From an uncultured Chitinophaga sp. (GTDB lineage: Bacteria; Bacteroidota; Bacteroidia; Chitinophagales; Chitinophagaceae), in NCBI RefSeq assembly GCF_937898475.1, contig NZ_CALEJS010000004.1, positions 1 to 27,951 of the forward strand: a DNA stretch of 27,951 nt, given 5' to 3'. Positions 7,541 through 14,919 of the stretch are shown in pieces. Each line of letters starts with the position of its first letter. The stretch's first letter is position 1. A model generated the notes under the pieces. The model saw nothing but the letters and a program-made list of their open reading frames with translations, was not told the DNA's origin and searched no databases. The position numbers and the translations under genes were made by a program.

Positions 7541-8575
7541 ATGAAAAAAAAGACATGCAGGGTTTTATGTATTGACGGCGGGGGGATACGCGGTATCTTC
7601 CCCGCCAAATTCCTGGCGGAACTGGAAGGAGAACTCACGGCCAGGGGGAATGAAAAGCAGCAGGTTTTTCAGCACTTTGACTTGATCACAGGCACTTCCA
7701 CTGGCGGAATACTGGCTATCGGCCTGGCATTAGGTATCCCAGCTATAAAATTATATCAGCTATACAGGGAAAATGCACGCAAAATCTTTGGTAGTAAAAG
7801 GGGGATATTGAAACAATTACAGTATTCCGCTCATGACCGGGGACATCTGGAAATGCTTTTACAGGAGGAGTTCCGTGCTGTAAACGGTGGCGTAGACCCA
7901 CGCCTGGGGGATTGCAAGACCGGTGTTTGCGTCCCGGTTTATGACCTGATGGAGGGCCGGGCCTCGATGCTGAAAAGCAGGTACCACTCAGCCTTCAACC
8001 GGGACTACCATATTCCTGCGTATCAGGCAGCGCTGGCGACGGAAGCAGCGCCTACCTTCTTTGATCCATATACCTCTGGGTACACGGACCTGAAAGGAAT
8101 TTACCAGACCTTTTCCAACAAGGTGGATGGCGGTGTGTTTGCCAATAATCCGACTCTGTCGGCCATCATAGAAGCTCAGAAGGCTTTTGAAGTAGGTTTA
8201 TCTGAGTTGCAGGTACTTTCCATAGGCACTGGCCATCAGAAGTTTAATGATGCCTGTACCAGATCAAAATGGGGTATACTGTATTGGATTAACCCACGGC
8301 GCAAACGTATTATTGACCTATTTATGCAGGGGCAATCCCAGCAGGTACAAAATCTCATTAGTCTTCTTCAGAAAGGAATTGACAAGCAGGAAGGAGAGAA
8401 TTTTCTTTATACTCGTATAGATACGGAGCTGGATGAAACCTGCAGGATCGAGCTGGATGAGACCAGCTCGATCAAACTGGATAAGCTAGCCGAGAAGGCA
8501 CAGAAAGCTTTCCAGGACCGTGGCAATGCCGTGTTAAACCATTTTTTTACACTCCACGGTGTCGAAGCCGTTTAG
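7541..8575 (+). CDS. capV: Patatin-like phospholipase, CBASS effector (CapV type)
   Basis: The 344-aa protein has all patatin hallmarks: the oxyanion loop GGGIRG (residues 13-18), the nucleophile elbow GTSTG with Ser53 at 51-55, and the catalytic Asp in DGG at 196-198. CapV effectors are switched on by the CD-NTase product and degrade inner-membrane phospholipids, killing the infected cell. It is the last gene of the operon, 5 bp after the DUF2188 stop. The gene begins ATGAAAAAAAAGACATG. Near the C-terminus there is a 24-bp in-frame tandem repeat encoding ELDETCRI and ELDETSSI followed by a partial third unit. An AT-poor codon pattern like its neighbours gives no sign of separate acquisition. 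Confidence 0.94.
   Translation: MKKKTCRVLCIDGGGIRGIFPAKFLAELEGELTARGNEKQQVFQHFDLITGTSTGGILAIGLALGIPAIKLYQLYRENARKIFGSKRGILKQLQYSAHDRGHLEMLLQEEFRAVNGGVDPRLGDCKTGVCVPVYDLMEGRASMLKSRYHSAFNRDYHIPAYQAALATEAAPTFFDPYTSGYTDLKGIYQTFSNKVDGGVFANNPTLSAIIEAQKAFEVGLSELQVLSIGTGHQKFNDACTRSKWGILYWINPRRKRIIDLFMQGQSQQVQNLISLLQKGIDKQEGENFLYTRIDTELDETCRIELDETSSIKLDKLAEKAQKAFQDRGNAVLNHFFTLHGVEAV
8426..8485 (+). repeat. 24-bp in-frame tandem repeat in the phospholipase gene
   Basis: Two 24-bp units (8426-8449 and 8450-8473) share GAGCTGGATGA, A-ACC and the final GATC; a half unit (8474-8485) follows. They encode acidic ELDET units in the C-terminal region, probably a surface helix. Slippage at such a repeat could change the length of this segment without a frameshift. 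Confidence 0.7.
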
Positions 8576-8641
8576 GGCCGCATTATAAGTAAGTATGATT
8601 GCTTATTTGCCCGAAACTTGATAAAGATTATGCCTAATAGT

Positions 8642-8733
8642 AATGAGATTATATGTATGTGCTTTGAGAAATCCATGTCCTTTTCATGGCTCACTGTGGA
8701 TTTATTCCAGTAAAGCAGACATATAATCTTATT
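8642..8733. other. Long imperfect inverted repeat (stem-loop) between CBASS and mobilisation genes
   Basis: AATGAGATTATATGT (8642-8656) pairs with ACATATAATCTTATT (8719-8733) over 15 positions with one G-T pair. Further in, GCTTT (8661-8665) pairs with AAAGC (8712-8716), and AAATCCA (8669-8675) with TGGATTT (8697-8703), so about 90 bases fold into one arm. It could be a terminator region, a structured RNA or a remnant of a mobile-element end. It starts 67 bp after the phospholipase stop. No T-run follows, so a simple intrinsic terminator is not the best fit. Confidence 0.55.
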
Positions 8734-8849
8734 TACTATTCATAACCTACTCTTACCAAAATACTTCCATCCTTATAAAATCCATGACTCATCCATCATT
8801 GACTTCCTTTCCTCGCTAGCTCAAATTTGTGTCTGTAAAACTTGTTTTT

Positions 8850-9152
8850 ATGGACACTTTATTTATTCCGAATGAGAATGATTTCCGCAGATGGATCAGG
8901 GAGGCGGTGAAAGAGTGCTTGGAAAATACTTCCGTTAAAAGTGCCCAGCCCGCCCAGCCGGACAATGAACCCCTACGGAGCCGAAAAGAAATAGCGGGGA
9001 TGTTTGATATCTCCCTGGTTACCCTTCACGACTGGATGAAAAGGGGGCTCCCATTCCATAAACAGCGTGGGCGAGTATATTTTCTCCGCTCTGAAGTGCT
9101 CGAATATGTGAAACAGAAACGCAAACCCACTTTTAAACCCCTGGGAGAATGA
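8850..9152 (+). CDS. Helix-turn-helix protein (excisionase-like, MerR-type HTH)
   Basis: I choose the ATG at 8850 (100 aa) over the GTG at 8829, because MDTLFIPNENDFRRWI begins like related Bacteroidota proteins. Residues about 42-65 (LRSRKEIAGMFDISLVTLHDW) form a helix-turn-helix, followed by the GRVYFLRSEVLEYV wing, the layout of excisionase and small MerR-type DNA-binding proteins. Such genes commonly head the replication or mobilisation block of Bacteroidota mobile elements. Its stop overlaps the start of the next gene (ATGA), so they are co-translated. Its likely role is control of excision or of the mobilisation genes. Confidence 0.85.
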   Translation: MDTLFIPNENDFRRWIREAVKECLENTSVKSAQPAQPDNEPLRSRKEIAGMFDISLVTLHDWMKRGLPFHKQRGRVYFLRSEVLEYVKQKRKPTFKPLGE

Positions 9153-10156
9153 GAAAATTAACTATTGCAGAAGCTAAGCTAATTGGCCTAGCCGGCTACC
9201 TGGCTGCACACGGGTATTATCCTGATCCGAAGAAAAGTAATAGCAGGGAGTTGTGGTATTTCTCACCGCTCCCCGGCCGTAATGAAAAAGAAGCCTCTTT
9301 CAAGGTTGACTTGAAACTAAATCTTTGGATAGACTTCGGTATTAGGAAGGGAGGCAGTATCATTGACTTCGGGATACTGTATCACGGCTGTACTATCCCC
9401 GAATTCCTGGAAAAATTGGAAATGTTTCTTTCCTTTCACCGTAATTCCTCCCCGGCATTGCAGCAGACCACGGCGAAGATGCAGTTAGCTGGGCGCTCGA
9501 CCTCTACTAGCTTTTCCAGTGAAAGAAAAAAAATACAGGTTGTTTCCGTAACTCCCATCATTTCCCCAGCGCTTGTCTATTATCTGGGCCAACGTAAAAT
9601 ACCCGTCGAGCTGGCACAAGTGTATTGTCGGGAAGTGCGGTACAAAGTGAGCGGCAGACTATATTATGCGATTGGTTTTCCCAATGATATCGGAGGATAT
9701 GAGTTACGCAATCCTTATTTTAAGGGTAGCTGTTCTCCCAAAGGCACCTCGTTTATCGACAATGGAGCGCAGCGGATAGCTGTTTTTGAGGGATTTTTCA
9801 ATTTCCTTTCCTTTCTCATTTTCTGTCAAAACCGGGATCTGCCACCCACTAATTTCCTGGTATTAAATTCCCTTTCATTTTTCGAAAAGAGCCGCCCATT
9901 AATGGAAAAACATGAGACCATTGACCTTTACTTAGACGGGGATGCTGCTGGCATGAAATATACAGGACAGGTATTAGACAATGCCCGGTACAAAGACAAA
10001 AGTGGTCTGTACCAAGATCATAAAGACATGAACCAATGGTTGATTGAGAATTTTTTGCAAGTGCAGCGGGAAGTGCAGGCTCTTGTCAGAGCCAGGAAAT
10101 TGGCAGAGGGTACGCAGAACCAACAGGTTACCCGGGGGAGGGGACGCCATATTTAG
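9149..10156 (+). CDS. Toprim/primase-like protein of mobilisable elements
   Basis: The 335-aa protein starts in the ATGA overlap with the HTH gene, preceded by GGAGA. Residues 54-80 (DLKLNLWIDFGIRKGGSIIDFG) resemble the fold of the CHC2 zinc-finger domain of DnaG-like primases, but without the zinc-binding cysteines. The C-terminal half has a toprim domain: AVFEGFFNFLS with Glu214, and LYLDGDAAG with D263-x-D265, the metal-binding acidic residues. Such proteins occur in Bacteroidota mobilisable transposons and plasmids, where they are thought to prime the transferred strand or replication. No partner helicase gene is in this window. Confidence 0.85.
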   Translation: MRKLTIAEAKLIGLAGYLAAHGYYPDPKKSNSRELWYFSPLPGRNEKEASFKVDLKLNLWIDFGIRKGGSIIDFGILYHGCTIPEFLEKLEMFLSFHRNSSPALQQTTAKMQLAGRSTSTSFSSERKKIQVVSVTPIISPALVYYLGQRKIPVELAQVYCREVRYKVSGRLYYAIGFPNDIGGYELRNPYFKGSCSPKGTSFIDNGAQRIAVFEGFFNFLSFLIFCQNRDLPPTNFLVLNSLSFFEKSRPLMEKHETIDLYLDGDAAGMKYTGQVLDNARYKDKSGLYQDHKDMNQWLIENFLQVQREVQALVRARKLAEGTQNQQVTRGRGRHI

Positions 10157-10185
10157 AAAATTATTTCATCAAAATAAATGTAATC

Positions 10186-10560
10186 ATGACCGATTTTAAA
10201 AGAAGAACCCTGATGTTGGACAGTGGCAAGCAAATAAAGTTGTTCGGTAACAGCATCGCCATTGGGAAAAGTTTACAGATCGGGGAGGGATATGCGCCTA
10301 ATATTTTTTCCTGCGCTGAACAGCAACAAGTGGTAAAATCCACTGCTGAAGCTGGTAAACTACTTCAGGAGAGTAAACCAGCTAATGAGCAGCCACAGAA
10401 GAAAACAGTTATCAATATGATTAATCCTTACAGTTTAACAGAAGCAGAGATTTTCGAAATGGCAGATTACAATATCCGTCTGTGGATGGATTTGAAAGAT
10501 AATATCCGCAAATACGGGGTGAATAATCCCAAGATCTTTAACCGGGACGCCCTGCTTTAA
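10186..10560 (+). CDS. Small unknown protein of the mobilisation region (124 aa)
   Basis: I do not recognise a family. The protein starts MTDFKRRTLMLDSGKQIKLF and ends with a compact, probably helical stretch (SLTEAEIFEMADYNIRLWMDLKDNIRKYG). The middle (residues about 45-75) is rich in Gln, Glu and Lys and likely a flexible linker. It lacks a signal peptide or membrane segment. It follows the toprim gene by 29 bp on the same strand and precedes the oriT-like region, so a helper in replication or transfer is plausible. Confidence 0.7.
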   Translation: MTDFKRRTLMLDSGKQIKLFGNSIAIGKSLQIGEGYAPNIFSCAEQQQVVKSTAEAGKLLQESKPANEQPQKKTVINMINPYSLTEAEIFEMADYNIRLWMDLKDNIRKYGVNNPKIFNRDALL

Positions 10561-10665
10561 CAGAGATTTTTAGGAAGAAGTAGGTGCCCGCTGACAAAAT
10601 TTCCGCCACCAATTTTCCTGCTATTGGGTATAAGCTGCCTGTAAAGGGGCCGGGAAAGCGGGAAG

Positions 10666-10692
10666 TTGGTCAACTGACCGGTTATACTTTTG
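10666..10692 (+). promoter_or_regulatory. Candidate Bacteroidota promoter (TTG ... TACTTTTG)
   Basis: TACTTTTG at 10685-10692 is a perfect match to the Bacteroidota -7 consensus TANNTTTG, and TTG at 10666-10668 lies 16 bp upstream as a -33-like element. It reads toward mobC and mobA, about 290 bp away. It also overlaps short dyads (GGTC-AACT-GACC) that could bind a repressor such as MobC. Confidence 0.4.
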
Positions 10693-10875
10693 GTCAATAA
10701 AGGCTAAACGCACAAACAGCAAATAAAAGGCTAAAACAGGAATGGCTCTACGAATTGCATATGTGATGCCTAACCCACGAAAAAAATGCCGAAAAAAGAG
10801 GCTCCAAACTGAGTATATCGCAAGATTGGTTGCCCGGAGGAAGAGCAGTCTTTCAGACGCTCAGGAGCAAGGAGT

Positions 10876-10968
10876 GTTTTGGTGTACACCAAAACGCCGG
10901 CCCCTCATCCGCTACCCGCGGATTCGGGGCAATTTTTTTCATCCGCCTCCTGGCGGATTCAAAAAATT
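10876..10968 (+). other. oriT-like region: perfect palindrome and two hairpins before mobC
   Basis: GTTTTGGTGTACACCAAAAC at 10876-10895 is a perfect 20-bp palindrome. It is followed by hairpin ATCCGC-tаccc-GCGGAT (10907-10923) and hairpin ATCCGCC-tcct-GGCGGAT (10941-10958), the latter extended to 17 bp with two mismatches by flanking T and A runs (10931-10968). Dense dyads directly upstream of relaxase accessory and relaxase genes are the usual setting of an origin of transfer. The last hairpin could also act as a terminator or attenuator before mobC. Confidence 0.6.
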
Positions 10969-10982
10969 AAGAGGGAACGACT

Positions 10983-11366
10983 ATGGAGAAGGCGAATAAA
11001 CCAATAAGAAACAAAGGAGGGCGCCCTAAGAAGGAGCTTACAAAAGGGCAGCGAATTCCTATTAAATGTACCAGCTATGAAAAGATGGTCATTAAAGCAA
11101 AGGCCAAAAAAGCGGGTTTTACCGTATCAGAATATCTGCTGCAATTAGGACTAAACGGACAAGTTGACAGTAAGGTAAAAATGCTGCCTAAGGAAGTATT
11201 GGCCCTTACCGGTACGCTCAATCACAACGCCGCCAACCTGAATCAGCTTGCCAAAAAGCATAACAGTGTAACCGATGTCTTAACGCTGCTTGACCGGCTT
11301 GATCTGCTGACGCTATGTAAAGAATTGAAAGATCTCGTAACCCTCGTCAAAAATTATTTGCAATGA
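10983..11366 (+). CDS. mobC: MobC-like relaxosome accessory protein
   Basis: The 127-aa basic protein begins with a Lys/Arg-rich tail (KGGRPKKELTKGQ). Residues about 22-55 (IPIKCTSYEKMVIKAKAKKAGFTVSEYLL) form a ribbon-helix-helix-like DNA-binding unit, and residues 80-90 carry NHNAANLNQLA, the MobC signature. MobC proteins bind oriT, help open it and assist the relaxase in nicking. The oriT-like palindromes lie directly upstream. Its stop overlaps the mobA start (ATGA), the normal arrangement in this family. Confidence 0.9.
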   Translation: MEKANKPIRNKGGRPKKELTKGQRIPIKCTSYEKMVIKAKAKKAGFTVSEYLLQLGLNGQVDSKVKMLPKEVLALTGTLNHNAANLNQLAKKHNSVTDVLTLLDRLDLLTLCKELKDLVTLVKNYLQ

Positions 11367-12415
11367 TAGGTCGTCCGATTACAGGAAGTTCCTTTTTAGG
11401 TTGCATCAGTTATAACCTGGAAGATAAACGGGAACTGACCGAAGAACAGAAAGAACAGTTATCCCAGCTGGAAGGGGTACGGCATAAGAACCGGGCAGAA
11501 GTACTGGTCTACAACAAATGTTTCGGTGATAAATATGAACTGGCGGCACAGTTCAGGGAGGTCGCCCAATTAAGTAAACGAGTAGAAAAACCAGTGTTCC
11601 ATTTTCCCATCCGGCTGGCTCCGGGAGATTCCATAAACCGCGACGAACTCATAGAAATAGCAGAAGCGTGTGTAAAGGAATTTGAGGTGGAAAATAATCA
11701 ATATGTGATCATTTTACATAAAGATACCCCGGAGCCACATATTCATATTATAGCTAACCGGGTTGGCTTTGATGGAAAAGTTGCTAGTGACAGCTACAGT
11801 AAACGCCGGATGATGGCTCTTTGCCGCAGGCTCGAAAAGCAGTATAAATTAAGGGAAGTATTAGGTCCTCGAGCTTCTTTATCCAAAGAGTTACGGTTAA
11901 TCCCCCAACATAATACCCGAAAAGAACGGTTGAAAAATGATATTCGCCGGACCTTGGAACAGGTAAAAAATTATCAGGAGTTTGCAGAATTGATGCGAAA
12001 ATTAGGCTACACTGTATTGAAAAGTCGGGGGATTGCCTTTATTGATGATAAGAAGGTAAGAATAAAAGGCAGCGAGGTGGGATTTTCATTGTCAAAGATT
12101 GAGCAAATTTTACACCTTAAAAAAACGTTGGTGGATAAACAAGCCAAGCAAACATTACTTGAGGCAGTTCGGCGACAACAAACCACTAAATATCGGGCCA
12201 ATACCCCGGCACAAAAATTATTGTTACAAACATGGCAGCAGGCGCAGCGGGAAAAATCTCCACTATTCCGGTTGCAACAGGAAATAAACATCGTAACACA
12301 GGAACTTAACCAATTGCTATATGATTTGTTTAAGCCGGAATATCCTGACCAATCTATTAATCCTGAGCTTATAAAAGAAGCTAAGCGTAAAAAGAAACGG
12401 AGGCCTCCGAAATGA
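11363..12415 (+). CDS. mobA: MobA-type relaxase (mobilisation nuclease)
   Basis: The 350-aa protein nicks oriT and covalently carries the DNA strand into the recipient. The N-terminal SSFLGCISYNLED offers the likely catalytic Tyr17. The metal-binding histidines lie in ILHKDTPEPHIHIIANRV (His119, His126, His128), the motif III of MOBP-like relaxases. The C-terminal third is basic (KRKKKRRPPK at the end) and probably binds DNA. No type IV secretion genes are nearby, so the element would need a helper conjugation machine. Confidence 0.92.
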   Translation: MIGRPITGSSFLGCISYNLEDKRELTEEQKEQLSQLEGVRHKNRAEVLVYNKCFGDKYELAAQFREVAQLSKRVEKPVFHFPIRLAPGDSINRDELIEIAEACVKEFEVENNQYVIILHKDTPEPHIHIIANRVGFDGKVASDSYSKRRMMALCRRLEKQYKLREVLGPRASLSKELRLIPQHNTRKERLKNDIRRTLEQVKNYQEFAELMRKLGYTVLKSRGIAFIDDKKVRIKGSEVGFSLSKIEQILHLKKTLVDKQAKQTLLEAVRRQQTTKYRANTPAQKLLLQTWQQAQREKSPLFRLQQEINIVTQELNQLLYDLFKPEYPDQSINPELIKEAKRKKKRRPPK

Positions 12416-12449
12416 CAAGCTGATTTTTTAAAATAATAAAAGCGAGAAC

Positions 12450-12848
12450 ATGGAAAATATAGAAAAGGACAGTCTGCTTCTGGTGCTGAATGATTTTACT
12501 GAACAGCATAAAGAAATGGCAAAACAGTTCAATGATCTGAGAAATACCATTTCTTTACTGGAAGAAAAAATAGGTGGTTTTGAAAAGAAATTGGAAAATC
12601 TAAAAGTTACTTCCCCTCCTACGGATACTACGACCATACAGACTATTGTTTCTCAAGGGATGAGTGATGTTAAAAAAATGGTGGCCGAACAACCCAAAAA
12701 CGTCCTGCAGCATAAGCGATTCTTGTTCTTCCCGGAACATAATGCCAGAGAGTATTATTCAGTGGTGCTTCGCTGGATATTATATATCATCATTGCTTCC
12801 TATTGCTATTTACTGTTAAAGCATATGATGGATCACTGGGTAGTTTAA
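12450..12848 (+). CDS. Coiled-coil, membrane-anchored protein after mobA
   Basis: I do not know a function for this 132-aa protein. Residues about 8-52 (NDFTEQHKEMAKQFNDLRNTISLLEEKIGG and on) form a likely coiled coil; residues about 102-126 (VVLRWILYIIIASYCYLLL) form one transmembrane helix near the C-terminus. The bulk would therefore face the cytoplasm in a tail-anchored form. It lies 34 bp after mobA on the same strand. It may tether the relaxosome to the membrane, similar in position to MobB-type helper proteins, but that is inference. Confidence 0.75.
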   Translation: MENIEKDSLLLVLNDFTEQHKEMAKQFNDLRNTISLLEEKIGGFEKKLENLKVTSPPTDTTTIQTIVSQGMSDVKKMVAEQPKNVLQHKRFLFFPEHNAREYYSVVLRWILYIIIASYCYLLLKHMMDHWVV

Positions 12849-13354
12849 AACTACTGCCAGTGTAAATGAAAAGAGTCAGTATAAGAACATGACGTTGAGC
12901 AATGGAAAATTTATTATTCCTATAAGGAATGAAGTGACCGTGCCGCCTGCATGTAGCAGCTGTTAATGAAATAAGAAAAACATTAAATACAATAAATTAA
13001 AATATGGGAGTAACACGTTCGTCTGTTGAAACGTATTTATACGTATTTGCTGATTTGTCTAAAATATTCTACAAGTATTTCAAAAAAATATTTTTTCTTT
13101 GTTCCAGTATGTTTGAAATGCTATGAAATAAAGAACATTTTCCTATATCTAATTAAGTAAGCAATGAATAGAACGTATTAATAGTACATAATTGAGTTGG
13201 CCCAAGACAGTGACCGATTTTCAAACCAGATGATGGATATCCCAAAGATGCAGATGTAAAACTGCAAATGTATGCTTCATGCCACACGTGGTACATCATT
13301 CTATGAGTTAACTGTCTCCAAGAAGTAAATTTTGGTAACATATACACCCTGAGT
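12849..13354. other. AT-rich intergenic region of about 500 bp
   Basis: No gene is convincing here. A minus-strand reading frame of 64 codons (13153-13347) is unrecognisable. ACGTAT-TT-ATACGT (13031-13044) is a perfect small dyad and a run of A and T around 13080-13100 forms another. The region separates the mobilisation module from the secreted-protein operons and could hold the edge of the mobile element; I found no attachment-site repeat. Confidence 0.5.
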
Positions 13355-14815
13355 ATGCGTATTGCATATCTACTTATGATGGTATTGCTATTGCAATGGC
13401 AACACCTATATTCGTAGGAGGCACCTGCATTGCAACATAAGCGGCCAGATAGTACCGGCAGCGCTTTAAGTCAATTTCCGGAGAAGTACTTTTCACAGGT
13501 AAGCGGTAAATCCAGCCACTTTGAAAAGCAGGTGAACAATCGCTCACAGAAAGCATTGGAACGCCTCACCCGCCAGGAAAAGAAAATGCAGGCCAGGCTG
13601 GCTAAGATAGACTCCCTTGCTGCAAAGAACATTTTTACCCGCTCTATCGATTCCATGGGTAACCTCCAGGCCAGGCTAAAACAAAAAGCCGGCAAATATG
13701 ATCCCTCAAAGCTGGGCGCCGGCTACACCAGTTACCTGGACACCCTGCAGAATTCCCTGTCCTTTCTCAAAGACGCAAAATCATTAGGTGGCCAATCCAA
13801 AGCCCTGCAGGATAAAGTAAGCGGTTCCCTGCAAAGCGTACAACAGCTGCAGGCGCAATTACAACAGGCAGAACAGATCAAGGCCTATATCCGTGAACGG
13901 AAGCAGCAACTCAAAGAGCAGCTGGCGCAGTATACCGGCTTCACCAAAGATCTGGAGAAGTTCAATAAGGAAGCCTATTACTACGGACAACAGCTCAAGG
14001 AATACAAAGAGCTGCTGAAGGATAAAAAGAAAGCGGAAGCGAAAGCGCTGGAGATGCTCAAAAAAGTACCGGCCTACAATGATTTCCTGCAAAAGCATTC
14101 CCAGCTGGCTGGCTTATTCAATTTCTCCTCCGCTGCAGGCTCTGCGCCGAACCTGGAAGGGCTGCAAACCCGTGCCCAGGTAGAACAGCTTATTCAGCAA
14201 CGTTTGGGAGGTGGAGGCCCTAATGCCCAGGCAGCGGTGAGTCAGCAGATGTCGCAGGCCCGTGAACGTTTCAATGAGCTGAAAGATAAATTCCCGGATG
14301 TGGACAATGCGGCAGATATGCCCGGCTTCAAGCCGAATGAGATGAAGACTAAAAGTTTTCTGCAAAGGCTGGAGTTTGGGGGTAACATGCAGTTTGCACG
14401 ATCCACACAGTATTTCCCTACTACCAGTGATATAGCAGGACAGGTAGCTTACAAGTTTCACAAGAATGGCAGCGCCGGAGTAGGGGCGGCCTATAAGCTT
14501 GGGTTGGGCACGGGGTTTAATAATATCCGGTTCTCTCACCAGGGCCTGGGCTTGCGTTCCTTCCTGGACTGGAAGCTGAAAGGTTCTTTCTATATCAATG
14601 GCGGTTTTGAAGAGAACTATAATGCTGCATTCGCCAATACAGACCAGCTAAGGGACATTAGTAACTGGCAGAGGAGTGTCTTGCTGGGCATCAGCAAGAA
14701 GTACAAAGTAAGCAGTAAGCTGAAAGGTAATATTATCCTGTTGTATGATTTTCTGTATAACCAGCATGTGCCCCGCACAGATCCTATCAAGTTAAGGCTG
14801 GGTTACATTTTTTGA
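13355..14815 (+). pseudogene. Secreted coiled-coil/outer-membrane-type protein split by an in-frame TAG after the signal peptide
   Basis: ATG at 13355 opens a typical signal peptide (MRIAYLLMMVLLLQWQHLYS), and codon 21 (13415-13417) is TAG. The same frame then runs 465 codons to the stop at 14813, with EAPALQHKRPDSTGSAL right after. A single C-to-T change from CAG (Gln) would explain it, and Gln at the mature start is normal in this phylum. The mature part has long coiled coil (residues about 90-220 of the frame) and a C-terminal region of short strands (AGVGAAYKLGLGTGF, IKLRLGYIF) that ends like an outer-membrane protein. Such proteins are found near RHS genes in Chitinophaga-type genomes. 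A TTG at 13430 could start translation but would lack the signal peptide. Confidence 0.7.
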
Positions 14816-14919
14816 GATATTGTTTATTGTGCAGATAGTATGCGTAGCATAATAGCAATTTTGTAATATAACCATTTAACACGTGACACAACCTTATTTT
14901 CAAAGCAAACCTTACCTAT

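Larger units (their letters stand above)
10561..10982. other. 422-bp non-coding region with promoter-like and oriT-like elements
   Basis: The region between the 124-aa gene and mobC has no convincing gene. It holds a Bacteroidota-type promoter match, two copies of AAAGGCTAAA (10699-10708 and 10726-10735, 27 bp apart), a 20-bp perfect palindrome and two hairpins ending just before mobC. An 85-codon reading frame from 10742 crosses all of these and looks accidental. Confidence 0.7.

Noticed and set aside
10742..10999. 85-codon plus-strand reading frame before mobC
   Set aside because: It runs through the palindrome and hairpins of the oriT-like region and overlaps the mobC start; its composition (many Arg, Pro and Lys from dyads) does not look like a protein.
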